Shown here: piece by piece, positions 27,334 to 35,298 of the stretch | How positions within the stretch are numbered: position 1 is the first letter of the stretch | Layout of the letters: each line of letters starts with the position of its first letter | Source: Bacteroidota bacterium | GTDB taxonomy: Bacteria > Bacteroidota > Bacteroidia > Bacteroidales > VadinHA17 | Direction of reading: 5' to 3' | DNA length: 40,336 nucleotides | Assembly (NCBI GenBank): GCA_022703405.1 | Contig: JAKLDT010000008.1 | Location: forward strand, 1-40,336 | Notes under the pieces: generated by a model | What the model saw: only the letters and a program-made list of their open reading frames with translations | Database searches by the model: none | Told to the model about the DNA's origin: nothing | Position numbers and translations under genes: made by a program

Positions 27334-28358
27334 CACCTTCGTCCGGCCAGCCGTGCTGCCAGAAGTCCACAGGCAGCAGCAATATCCTCACCCCTCGATT
27401 TCCTGACCGATGCCGAAATACCAGCTATTACAAGGGAATGTTTAAAGTAGTGCAGCTTTTCTGCAGATGAAGGCATAAGATTGTTATTTCCTGCAGAATG
27501 GTAAGGAAGCAGGTTTACTCTGATGCCGGTATCCTTCAGCAGAACTATCAGTTCATTCAGATGTCTTTCAGTATCATTAAGTCCTTCAATCATTATATAA
27601 GCCACAGAAAGCCTCCTCCCCTTCCTTAGTATTGCTCTTTTCATTTCAGCCAAAACATCATTGAAGGGATTTCGCTTCTCCGCCGGAATGAATTGCAGAC
27701 GTTCATCAGGGAACGGGGAATGAAGGCTGAGAGTAAGGTTGCAGTCTGACTGAAGCAGGAAACTGCTGAATGCATCTTTTATTCCAACTGTTGAGACAGT
27801 TACATGCACCGGACTTAAGGCCATTCCCCATTGAGCTGTCAGCGCCTTCACGGCCCTGACGACATTTTCAAAGTTGTCAAGCGGCTCTCCCATTCCCATG
27901 AATACAACATGGGTAATAAGTTCTGAAGGGGGAATGCCAAGCACCTGGTTCAGTATCTCTGAAACCTCAAGATTACCATGAAAACCGAAGCTGCCTGACA
28001 CACAGAACATGCAGCCCATCCGGCAACCGGATTGCGTTGACACGCATACCGTATGTCTTTTTCCATCAGGGATATATACAGCCTCAAACTGCCTGCCGTC
28101 ATCAGTCCTGAAAAGATACTTAACTGTGTTGTCATCCGATTTATATGAATCAACGAATTCCGAATACCCGGTACAGAAATCAGACTTAAGAACTGACCTG
28201 AGCCTCTCAGGTATTTTTATAAAATCGTCGAAAGACCTGTACCGTCTTTTATATATATTCACAGCAAGCTCATGCGCATTTGCACTGCTGAAACCGTATG
28301 GTTCAAGCAGCACATATATCTCATTTTCTGACAATCCGTACAGGCTTATTTTTTCCAT
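27330..28358 (-). CDS. RlmN-family radical SAM RNA methyltransferase
   Basis: A 342-residue enzyme of the RlmN/Cfr family, which methylates C2 of A2503 in 23S rRNA (RlmN also modifies A37 of some tRNAs). The radical SAM cluster motif CRMGCMFC (CxxxCxxC) follows the family segment VSTQSG; the later blocks HVVFMGMGEPLDN, LTLSLHSPFPDERLQFIP and the C-terminal VRKSRGEDIAAACGLL with the methyl-carrying cysteine are all present. The N-terminal helical domain is short and diverged, so this could be a second paralog rather than the housekeeping copy. The ATG at 28358 is preferred to one 22 codons upstream, because a -7 box (CAAAAATA on +, 28374-28381) lies just before it. Confidence 0.9.
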   Translation of the reverse strand: MEKISLYGLSENEIYVLLEPYGFSSANAHELAVNIYKRRYRSFDDFIKIPERLRSVLKSDFCTGYSEFVDSYKSDDNTVKYLFRTDDGRQFEAVYIPDGKRHTVCVSTQSGCRMGCMFCVSGSFGFHGNLEVSEILNQVLGIPPSELITHVVFMGMGEPLDNFENVVRAVKALTAQWGMALSPVHVTVSTVGIKDAFSSFLLQSDCNLTLSLHSPFPDERLQFIPAEKRNPFNDVLAEMKRAILRKGRRLSVAYIMIEGLNDTERHLNELIVLLKDTGIRVNLLPYHSAGNNNLMPSSAEKLHYFKHSLVIAGISASVRKSRGEDIAAACGLLAARLAGRRC

Positions 28359-28373
28359 CTGAGCAAATCTGTG

Positions 28374-28381
28374 CAAAAATA
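28374..28381 (-). promoter_or_regulatory. Candidate -7 box for the rlmN-family gene
   Basis: TATTTTTG on the minus strand fits TAnnTTTG, 16 bases before the chosen ATG. No matching -33 box is seen at normal spacing. Confidence 0.4.
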
Positions 28382-28441
28382 AAGGTATTATCAATATCTT
28401 AGTATATTGAATAAGAAGGTGCATTTTTCCAATTGCTCACT

Positions 28442-29503
28442 ATGAATAACAGAGGATCGATATACATCTATTATATATCCGGGACAGGTAATGCCAGATC
28501 GGCATCATACTGGATTGCAGATGAAGCAGAAAAAAATAATGTTAATACAAGGGTTCAGCAGATTGACAGGCTCATTGATATTGATCTGCCACCGGCAGGA
28601 AGTGACCACCTGCTTGGTTTTGCCTTTCCTACCCATGGCTTCAATGCAGCTCCTATAATGCTCAGATTCATAGCCGGTTTCCCACGGGGAAGGGGGAAGG
28701 AAGTCTTTTTGCTTAACACAAGAGGGGGGCTTAAACTTTCAAAGCTCTTCCTGCCGGGGCTTAGCGGTGTTGCACTTCTGCTGCCTGCTTTTATTCTGTT
28801 TCTCAAAGGCTACAGATGCATCGGATTCCGGCAGCTCGACATGCCATCGAACTGGATCTCATTACACCCTGGTCTCAGGCAGCCGGTAATAGAATCAATC
28901 TCGAACAGGTGCGAGCGCATTGTCAGAAAATTCACAAGGAAAATTTTATCAGGAAAAAATGTATACAGAGGCTTGTTCAGTCTGCCTGCTGATCTGATTA
29001 TCAGCCCCATAGCACTTGCTTATTACGTTGGTGGGCGTTTCTTTCTTGCCAAGACCTTTATAGCAAACAACAAATGCAATAATTGCGGATTGTGCATAAA
29101 GGAATGCCCTACAGCTTCAATAATTGAAATTAGCAAACGACCTTACTGGAAGCTTAGCTGTGAAAGCTGCATGAGATGCATTAACAATTGCCCGCAGAGA
29201 GCAATAGAATCTGCACATGGATTAGCTATCGTATTCTGGCTTGCCTTCTCTTCATTCAATGCTTTGATACTCAGTCTTATTGTTAATTATTTCACAATAG
29301 AATCGTCATCAACTCTGTGGTGGCTGGCATCAAACATTCTGAGCATTGCAGGTATGGTGGCAATCAGTGCGGCCCTTTACAGGTTATTTCACTACGCAAT
29401 GGCAGCCAGGCCTGTAAAATACCTTGTAAGGTTTACCTCACTTACAACCCTGCCCTTCTGGAGAAGGTATAAAAGACTCAAAAACAATAAGACAACTACC
29501 TGA
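28442..29503 (+). CDS. Flavodoxin / 2[4Fe-4S] ferredoxin membrane protein (EFR1-like)
   Basis: A 353-residue redox protein. The N-terminus (residues 5-150) has a flavodoxin-like fold with the FMN-loop pattern YYISGTGNARSAS. Residues about 215-255 hold two four-cysteine clusters, CNNCGLCIKECP and CESCMRCINNCP, binding two [4Fe-4S] centres. Hydrophobic segments near residues 185-200 and two at about 265-320 suggest membrane association. The plan matches the EFR1-type flavodoxin-ferredoxin proteins common in anaerobes; the electron donor and acceptor are unknown. ATG at 28442 is chosen over a TTG three codons earlier. The 3' end overlaps the convergent M3 peptidase gene by eight bases. Confidence 0.85.
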   Translation: MNNRGSIYIYYISGTGNARSASYWIADEAEKNNVNTRVQQIDRLIDIDLPPAGSDHLLGFAFPTHGFNAAPIMLRFIAGFPRGRGKEVFLLNTRGGLKLSKLFLPGLSGVALLLPAFILFLKGYRCIGFRQLDMPSNWISLHPGLRQPVIESISNRCERIVRKFTRKILSGKNVYRGLFSLPADLIISPIALAYYVGGRFFLAKTFIANNKCNNCGLCIKECPTASIIEISKRPYWKLSCESCMRCINNCPQRAIESAHGLAIVFWLAFSSFNALILSLIVNYFTIESSSTLWWLASNILSIAGMVAISAALYRLFHYAMAARPVKYLVRFTSLTTLPFWRRYKRLKNNKTTT

Positions 29504-31601
29504 CAAGACCCCTGTTTTTCAGAAGAGGCTCAATCTGTGGTTCACGTCCGCGGAAATTAACAAACATCTGCATTGCATCCATTGTACCATTCTTTTCAAG
29601 GATGTTCTTCCTGTATGATTCTGCAGTTGCCTGATCAAAAATACCTTTCTCTGAAAAAGCATCATAAGCATCATTATCAAGCACTGCTGCCCATGTATAG
29701 CTGTAATAACCAGCATCGTATTCACCGGTAATATGTGTGAAATATGTGCTTCTGTATCTTGAAACGATCTGAGGGAGGAGACCTGTTTTATCAAAATATT
29801 CCTTTTCAAATTTCTGAAGCTCTATCCTGGCAGGAGCGTCAAGAGTATGAAGAGCCATATCAAGAAGTGAAGCTGCAAGTACTTCTACGTTATCAAAGCC
29901 CTGGTTAAAATAACCGCTGTTCCTTATCTTCTGAACAAGATTAGCAGGAATAGCCTCATTTGTCTGCCAGTGTTTTGCATACATATTGAGAACAAGAGGT
30001 TCAAGAGCCCAGTGTTCCATCAGCTGTGAAGGCAGTTCCACAAAGTCCCAGGCAATATATGTATTCATATAGGTACTTTTGTTGAACAGTGCGTCAAGTG
30101 CATGTCCCATTTCGTGATAGAGTGTCAGTGCTTCATCGAGGCTAAGCAGGGCCGGCTGGTTCCCGGCGGGAGCTGTAAAATTGAAGACTGTTGTAACCAC
30201 AGGAGTAACAGGCTTGCCGTCAGCCAGATGATAACTGCGATATGTGCCGCACCATGCACCCTGTTGTTTGCTCTCCCTTGGGTAAAAGTCCATGTAAAGC
30301 ACTCCAAGATGAGTTTCGTCGGCGTCCTTAACTTCAAATGCCTGAGCATCGGGATGCGGAAGAGGAATATTGTTTATGGCAGTAAATGTGATTCCGAATA
30401 ATTTCCCTGCAACAGTGAAGAAGCCATCTCTCACATTGTCAAGTTCGAAATAAGGCCTGAGCTCATTATCATCAAGGTCATACTTTTCCTTTCTCAGCTT
30501 CTCGGCATAATACCACCAGTCGGAAGGTTCGAGTTTGAAATTACCTTTCTCCCTGTCAATAATCTTCTGCATTTCGGCAACCTCACCCTTTGCAACCGGA
30601 ATAGCTTTTTCCCACAGGCCATTCAGAAGGCTCAGGACATTTTCCGGATTCTTTGCCATCCTTGGTTCAAGAATAACATTTGCATGTGTCTTATATCCAA
30701 GCAGTTTAGCTCGTTCTGCTCTCAGACTTACTATTTCCTCAAGTATCCTGTTATTGTCATTTTCATTACCGTTATTTCCACGGTTTGTATAAGCATGAAA
30801 TATTTCCCTGCGCAGTTCCCTGTCAGGGGAGTATGTCATGAACGGAAAGATGCTTGGTCGTTGTGTTGTAAATGCGTATTTATCTTCCTTTCCGGCCTCT
30901 TTTGCAGCATTTTCTGCAGCAGCCACAACACTCTCGGGAAGTCCTGTAAGATCTTTCTTGTCTAACAGAAGCATGTAATTATTTGTCTCTGCCAGAACAT
31001 TCTGACTGAACTTAACAGTCAGAACAGATAATCTCTGATTCAGTGATTTAAGTGAATCCTGATCAGCGCCGTTTAGGTTTGCACCATTCCTTACAAATTT
31101 TTTGTAAAGGTTTTCGAGATTGAATTTCTGTTCTGCCGTGAGGTTATACTGCGACTGGTTTTCATAAACAGCTTTTATCCTTTGGAACAAGCCGGCATTC
31201 ATCAGTATCTCATCCATGAATCCGGCAAATTTCGGAGAAATCTCAATCTGAAGATTCTGAAGTGAATCATTTGTGTTGGCAGAAGTCTGGGCAAAAAATA
31301 CGTTCATCACTTTCGACAGCAGCTCCCCCGCCCTGTCATATTTAGCAACTGTATTTTCAAATGTAGGTTCTTCCTTGCTATTAACGATACCCTCTATATC
31401 CTTCCTTGCTTCAGCAATTCCCTGCTCAAATGCAGGCATATAATGTTTAGCCATTATCTTCTCAAAGGGAGGAACATTGAAAGGCGTATTGAATTCCGAA
31501 AAGAAAGGATTTGACAGATCCTTTTCAGAAACTGTTTTACAGCCGGAAAAACAAAATGCAAGCATTGCAAAAACTATCAGCAGATTCACTACATTCTTCA
31601 T
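29496..31601 (-). CDS. M3 family oligopeptidase, lipoprotein
   Basis: A 701-residue zinc oligopeptidase of the thimet/Dcp (M3) family, cleaving short peptides. The catalytic HExxH lies in LTLYHEMGHALDALF at about residue 495, with the usual downstream GxxxxVExPSQ-like block (WDFVELPSQLMEHWA) supplying the third ligand. The N-terminus is a signal ending in LAFCFSGC, a probable lipobox, so the enzyme should be tethered in the envelope and act on periplasmic peptides. Starting at the ATG at 31601 gives this signal; an ATG 11 codons upstream spoils it. Length and motifs look complete. Confidence 0.94.
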   Translation of the reverse strand: MKNVVNLLIVFAMLAFCFSGCKTVSEKDLSNPFFSEFNTPFNVPPFEKIMAKHYMPAFEQGIAEARKDIEGIVNSKEEPTFENTVAKYDRAGELLSKVMNVFFAQTSANTNDSLQNLQIEISPKFAGFMDEILMNAGLFQRIKAVYENQSQYNLTAEQKFNLENLYKKFVRNGANLNGADQDSLKSLNQRLSVLTVKFSQNVLAETNNYMLLLDKKDLTGLPESVVAAAENAAKEAGKEDKYAFTTQRPSIFPFMTYSPDRELRREIFHAYTNRGNNGNENDNNRILEEIVSLRAERAKLLGYKTHANVILEPRMAKNPENVLSLLNGLWEKAIPVAKGEVAEMQKIIDREKGNFKLEPSDWWYYAEKLRKEKYDLDDNELRPYFELDNVRDGFFTVAGKLFGITFTAINNIPLPHPDAQAFEVKDADETHLGVLYMDFYPRESKQQGAWCGTYRSYHLADGKPVTPVVTTVFNFTAPAGNQPALLSLDEALTLYHEMGHALDALFNKSTYMNTYIAWDFVELPSQLMEHWALEPLVLNMYAKHWQTNEAIPANLVQKIRNSGYFNQGFDNVEVLAASLLDMALHTLDAPARIELQKFEKEYFDKTGLLPQIVSRYRSTYFTHITGEYDAGYYSYTWAAVLDNDAYDAFSEKGIFDQATAESYRKNILEKNGTMDAMQMFVNFRGREPQIEPLLKNRGLVR

Positions 31602-31729
31602 CTGAGTAAAATTTAACAGGTTAGGATTCTGCAAATAAAGCTTTTTAAATCATTGTATCAAAGAACCTCTGTCAGTTTTGACTGAAATATTTGCAGCATC
31701 CGCATTCCTGCGATATGTAAAAAGAATAA

Positions 31730-31762
31730 ATTGTATGCGATAACAAATATTTGCTACTTTTG
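31730..31762 (+). promoter_or_regulatory. Candidate promoter for tRNA-Ser(CGA)
   Basis: ATTG (31730-31733), a 21-base spacer and TACTTTTG (31755-31762, exact TAnnTTTG match) lie about 84 bases before the tRNA 5' end. Nothing else on the plus strand nearby would need it. Confidence 0.5.
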
Positions 31763-31845
31763 TCAGCCGGTTGTTTGAGCGAGTCTTTGCAAGAAGATGA
31801 CGGACCAAAATACATCAGACACACAGACAATCAGACAATAAAAAG

Positions 31846-31934
31846 GGAGAGATGGCAGAGTGGTCGAATGCGGCGGTCTCGAAAACCGTTGTTCGCCTAT
31901 CGGCGGACCGGGGGTTCGAATCCCCCTCTCTCCG
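31846..31934 (+). tRNA. tRNA-Ser (anticodon CGA)
   Basis: An 89-base class II tRNA with a long variable arm. Acceptor strands GGAGAGA and TCTCTCC pair perfectly. The anticodon loop is CTCGAAA within the stem CGGT/ACCG, reading CGA for codon UCG. The variable arm is TGTTCGCCTATCGGCGGA-like and the T-loop is TTCGAAT in a five-pair GGGGG/CCCCC stem. The discriminator is G; CCA is not encoded. The discriminator base is also the first base of the outer stem of the 204-bp element that follows. Confidence 0.96.
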
Positions 31935-32138
31935 CAAGGCAAATGCAAACCATCCGCCAACAGGCGGATGGTTTTGTTTTCTGCAGGGCCGAAACAGGCT
32001 CGCCTGGTGAAGGCCATGCAGAAAACAAAACCCCTGTAAAGCGATGAGCTTTACAGGGGTTTGCATTTGCCTTGCAGGGATCTCCCCCATGGGAACGCGA
32101 GCGAAGCGAGCAATCCCCTGTACAAACCAACTCACCCC
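31935..32138 (+). repeat. tRNA-Ser-linked four-way-junction element, copy 1
   Basis: This 204-bp element begins at the base after the tRNA-Ser(CGA) discriminator. Bases 31934-32075 fold into a perfect four-way junction: outer stem of 16 bp (GCAAGGCAAATGCAAA at 31934-31949 with 32060-32075); arm 1 of 9 bp (31950-31958/31963-31971, AACA loop); arm 2 of 14 bp (31972-31985/32017-32030) enclosing GGCC/GGCC and CAGGC/GCCTG; arm 3 of 12 bp (32031-32042/32048-32059). No base is unpaired at the junction. The last 60 bases carry the direct repeat GCGAGCgaaGCGAGC. A second copy lies at 39786-39989 in inverted orientation with no indels. It contains no credible gene. It may be a REP/MITE-like element or a structured tRNA trailer. 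Confidence 0.9.
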
Positions 32139-32341
32139 AACCCTAAAAACCGCCTCACCCCAACCCCTCTCCCGGGGGGAGAGGGGCTAAGATGCTGTGT
32201 GTGAAAATATTATTGTGAATAATTTATATGATTATATAAGCCTCAGATTTACCTGTAAGAATATGGAAAGCCAGTAATCCCTGCATACTTACCGCCTCCC
32301 CCCTGTCCCCTCTCTCTGGGGAGAAGGGCTATGCATCTTCC
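32139..32341. other. Gene-free spacer with a REP-like palindrome
   Basis: No gene is seen. The main feature is a perfect 10-bp inverted repeat CCCCTCTCCC / GGGAGAGGGG (32164-32173 and 32177-32186). A looser CCCCTCTCTC...GGGGAGAAGGG match follows near 32308-32330. The palindrome reappears inverted at 39511-39529, inside the second tRNA-linked element, so the two margins of this interval mirror each other. Confidence 0.6.
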
Positions 32342-32552
32342 TTATTTTGAATTTCTTCCAGCTTTCTTCAACTCGCTGAACATTATAGATTCATTGCCCG
32401 GAGAATAACCTTCATGACTGAATACAATTTTCCCGTTAGCGAATTTCCTCACCGTCAATAGCCTTAAGCGTAATGGAAGGGAGCCTTTCCTGTGCAGCAA
32501 GCTGCAAATGCAGCATAAGAAGAATGACCAGGGTCCCGTATATTCTATTCAT
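32342..32552 (-). pseudogene. Decayed redoxin/TlpA-like gene (internal deletion and frameshift)
   Basis: On the minus strand, an ATG at 32552 opens a clean signal peptide (MNRIYGTLVILLMLHLQLAAQ) and the start of a thioredoxin-like domain, ERLPSITLKAIDGEE, then a stop. In another frame, directly after, comes KFANGKIVFSHEGYSPGNES up to ELKKAGRNSK and a stop at 32342. The second piece matches the C-terminal end of TlpA/redoxin proteins (GKIVFSHEGYSPG). The roughly 100 middle residues with the CxxC active site are missing, and the 211-base span is not a multiple of three. It starts 16 bases after lctP, so it was probably the last gene of that operon. Confidence 0.75.
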
Positions 32553-32568
32553 GAAACATTGAGATATC

Positions 32569-34329
32569 CTATCCTTTTTTCCCATTCCTGACCGTGCTTA
32601 TTCTGACAGCACCTGAAAAGACTACAAGACAAGCAGCAAGGATAAGCAAAAGCATGGTGCCAGAGATGCCTGAAGCAGATCCTGATTTTACAACAGCCTC
32701 ATTTAGTGTGTATTCCGGAACAATATTTTTTATAAAATAGGCTTGCAGAAAAGTTATAATGCTTAAGATGGCAAGCATTATGAAGCTGTGTTTGATTGTA
32801 AACCTCAGCAGGTCGGCTTCCTTACCTACAAGTCCTACTGAAGCAGCTCCTACAGCAATCGACTGAGGTGAAACCATCTTTCCTGTTACTCCTCCGGTGG
32901 CATTTGCACTTACAGTGATGAGAGGATCAACACCTATTGCGTTGGCTGTTGTATGCTGGAGCTTACAGAACAAGGCATTTGATGATGTGTCCGATCCGGT
33001 AAGGAAAACCCCCAGCCATCCAAGCAGGGGTGCAAACAGAGGGAATAGAAATCCAGTTGCTGCCAGCGCAAGGGCGATAGTTGTCGACATGCCCGAATAG
33101 TTTGAAATAAAAGCAAATGCAAGCACTGAGATTATTGTTATTACAGGATACTTTATCTGCTTTAATGTTGTGAGCAATACGCTGAATCCTTCCTTAAGGC
33201 TGAGTCCTGTTACTGGCATTGAAATGAACGCTGATAACAGTACAGCGCTACCAGGACTTGTAAGGAGATTAAGATCAAATTGCTTTATTGCCAACGGTGT
33301 ACCATCCTGATTAAGAATTGATCCGCTAAGCCCGGGAATGTTGAATTTTAAATTAATCAGTGAATTAAGAGTGTCCTTCACCGGCTGCAGCCCCCAGGTA
33401 ATAATAACAAGTGTCATTATTACAAACGGAGACCAGGCTTTCACCACCTCAGAAATTCCGTAGGATTTAACTGCAGTGGCAGAATTCACCGGTTCATCAC
33501 TGAAACGCCATACTTTTGAGGGTTTCCAGAATTTTAGCAGTGCTGTAAGACAAACTATTGATACTATTCCGGCAATTACATCAGGCAGCATCGGGTTCAT
33601 GTAATTTGATGTGTACCACTGAACAACTGCAAAAGATACTCCAGAAACAAGGATTGCCGGAAGCACCTCCAGTGACCTTCTGAAACCCGACATAAGTATT
33701 ACCAGGTAGAAAGGTACAAACAGTGATAATAAAGGTAATGTTCTGCCCACCATCTTTGAGATGGCCATTTCAGGCAGACCTGACACCTGTGATGCAATTA
33801 TAATGGGAGTTCCCACAGCTCCGAAAGCAACCGGGGCGGTATTGGCAATAAGGCAAAGGCCTGCAGCATAAAGCGGATTAAAACCCAGGCCAACAAGCAT
33901 GGCAGCAGAGATAGCAACCGGAGTGCCCATACCTGTGGCTCCTTCAAGAAAAGCGCCAAAGGAAAATGCAATTATCAGGGCCTGCAGCCTCCTGTCGTGG
34001 GTGATTGATGCCATTGATCCCTTGATTATTTCAAACTGGCCACTCCTTACTGTTACATTATAAAGGAACAGGGCTCCGAATAAAATCCAGCTTATTGGAA
34101 AAAGCCCATAAAGTATTCCGTGCAAAGCCGACATCGCTGCGAGCCTGACAGGCATCCCGTAAACAGCAATAGCTACAATCATTGCAGCCAGCGCGGTAAG
34201 CATGCTTGCAAGATAGCCCTTCATCCGCCTGATTATCAATGCCCAGAAAATAAAGAAAACAGGCATGGAGGCCAGCAGAGCTGAAACCAGAATACCTGAA
34301 ACCGGATCAAATACCTGCACCCACTTCAT
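32569..34329 (-). CDS. lctP: L-lactate permease family transporter
   Basis: A 586-residue inner-membrane protein of the LctP (lactate/glycolate permease) family with about 13-14 hydrophobic helices. Characteristic blocks are the N-terminal MKWVQVFDPVSG, FGAFLEGATGMGTPVAISA, IANTAPVAFGAVGTP and the C-terminal FLTGSDTSSNALFCKLQ followed by NATGGVTGKMVSPQSIAVG. Proton-coupled uptake of lactate is the known role of the family; the actual 2-hydroxy acid is not certain. The ATG at 34329 aligns with family starts; a TTG four codons upstream is possible. No lactate utilisation genes (lldEFG) are adjacent. The remnant of a redoxin gene follows 16 bases downstream. Confidence 0.93.
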   Translation of the reverse strand: MKWVQVFDPVSGILVSALLASMPVFFIFWALIIRRMKGYLASMLTALAAMIVAIAVYGMPVRLAAMSALHGILYGLFPISWILFGALFLYNVTVRSGQFEIIKGSMASITHDRRLQALIIAFSFGAFLEGATGMGTPVAISAAMLVGLGFNPLYAAGLCLIANTAPVAFGAVGTPIIIASQVSGLPEMAISKMVGRTLPLLSLFVPFYLVILMSGFRRSLEVLPAILVSGVSFAVVQWYTSNYMNPMLPDVIAGIVSIVCLTALLKFWKPSKVWRFSDEPVNSATAVKSYGISEVVKAWSPFVIMTLVIITWGLQPVKDTLNSLINLKFNIPGLSGSILNQDGTPLAIKQFDLNLLTSPGSAVLLSAFISMPVTGLSLKEGFSVLLTTLKQIKYPVITIISVLAFAFISNYSGMSTTIALALAATGFLFPLFAPLLGWLGVFLTGSDTSSNALFCKLQHTTANAIGVDPLITVSANATGGVTGKMVSPQSIAVGAASVGLVGKEADLLRFTIKHSFIMLAILSIITFLQAYFIKNIVPEYTLNEAVVKSGSASGISGTMLLLILAACLVVFSGAVRISTVRNGKKG

Positions 34330-34547
34330 AATCACTTCCAAAGTAGTATAATTCTTCCAATGTTCAACTATCAGCCTGAAGGCTTGTTAATTTTCTTTTC
34401 AACAACAAAAAGAAGAAATGCATAATCTTTAATGCAATTTCAGCGTCGTCTTCTGTTAATTATTTCACAGCTGATTATTGAAACTCATGAATTTAAATCA
34501 ATGAAAAATTATTTTCACTCAACCAGCATCCGGATTGAAATAATTAC

Positions 34548-34555
34548 TATATTTG
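34548..34555 (+). promoter_or_regulatory. Candidate -7 box for the helical lipoprotein gene
   Basis: TATATTTG fits TAnnTTTG exactly, 82 bases before the ATG, implying a leader of about 75 bases. The leader holds CCGGTAGTT twice (34582-34590 and 34596-34604), and CCGGT/ACCGG can pair as a small hairpin. It ends in A-rich sequence before the start codon, as in strongly translated Bacteroidota genes. Nothing else is recognised in 34330-34547. Confidence 0.5.
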
Positions 34556-34636
34556 CGCCGTATTTTTAAAAAGGAAAAATTCCGGTAGTTAAACACCGGT
34601 AGTTGCAAATAAACAAAGAATTAAAAACACAAAAAA

Positions 34637-35227
34637 ATGAAAAACAAAGTTCTCATGGGATTAGCTGCTATCGCAATGGTTGCTGTCCTTTCAAGTTGTG
34701 GCAAAGTTCCACAGGAAAAAATTGATGCTGCTAATACTGCTATCACCGCTGCTCAGACAGCTGAAGCTGCAGTTTACGTACCTGCTGAATTCGCAGCAGT
34801 ACAGGATTCAATGAAAGCTATCATGGCTGAAGTTGAAGTTCAGAACGGCAAATTATTCAAAAACTACAAAAACGTAACAGTTAAACTCGACCAGACACTT
34901 GCTGCTGCAAATCAGGTTGCTGCAAATGCTGCTACAAAGAAAGAAGAAGTAAAGAAAGAAGTTGAGACTCTCATGACAGAGATCAAAGCTGTTATCGAAG
35001 AGAATGGCAAACTCGTTAAGAAAGCTCCAAGGGGTAAAGAAGGTGCTGCAGTTCTTGAGCAGATCAAAACTGAAATGGCTACTATCGATGCTTCTGTAAC
35101 TGAGGCTCAGGGCCTGTATGACAAAGGTGCATACATGGATGCTGACAACAAAGTTAAAGCTGCTAAAGAAAGAGCTGTTGCTATCAACAACGAACTTAAA
35201 GAAGCTATCGCAAAAGTAAGGAGATAA
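34637..35227 (+). CDS. Alpha-helical envelope lipoprotein, probably abundant
   Basis: A 196-residue lipoprotein: signal peptide with lipobox VLSSC (Cys at about residue 21), then an almost entirely helical, Ala/Lys/Glu-rich body with no aromatic core. The layout suggests two helical halves: IDAANTAITAAQTAEAAVY to NVTVKLDQTLAAA, then MTEIKAVIEENGKLVKK to YDKGAYMDADNKVKAAKERA. It resembles DUF4398-type helical proteins. Simple codon use (GCT, AAA, GAA), an A-rich leader and an efficient terminator right after the gene suggest high expression. The C-terminus is KVRR, without the terminal Lys that is cross-linked in Braun's lipoprotein. The next gene, an L,D-transpeptidase, appears to contain the same domain. 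Function unknown; a structural wall-envelope role is inferred. Confidence 0.85.
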   Translation: MKNKVLMGLAAIAMVAVLSSCGKVPQEKIDAANTAITAAQTAEAAVYVPAEFAAVQDSMKAIMAEVEVQNGKLFKNYKNVTVKLDQTLAAANQVAANAATKKEEVKKEVETLMTEIKAVIEENGKLVKKAPRGKEGAAVLEQIKTEMATIDASVTEAQGLYDKGAYMDADNKVKAAKERAVAINNELKEAIAKVRR

Positions 35228-35255
35228 TAAATCTTCTTTCTTCAACAGAATAAAT

Positions 35256-35282
35256 CCCCGGATATCTTCCGGGGTTTTTTTT
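35256..35282 (+). terminator. Strong rho-independent terminator after the lipoprotein gene
   Basis: CCCCGGA / TCCGGGG forms a perfect 7-bp stem with a 5-base loop, followed by eight T. It lies 28 bases after the lipoprotein stop and only 16 bases before the ATG of the L,D-transpeptidase gene. The downstream genes are therefore expressed by read-through or from a promoter hidden in the lipoprotein gene. Confidence 0.9.
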
Positions 35283-35298
35283 AACTATAAGCCTGCTG

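Noticed and set aside
30102..30965. Plus-strand open frames of 85-99 codons inside the M3 peptidase gene
   Set aside because: They are shadows of a well-supported 701-residue gene on the other strand.
31751..32135. Open frames on both strands across the tRNA-Ser(CGA) gene and the element (for example a peptide ending in FEPPVRR)
   Set aside because: These are translations of the tRNA and of palindromic DNA; antisense serine-tRNA frames are a known source of false proteins, and no start context or codon pattern supports them.
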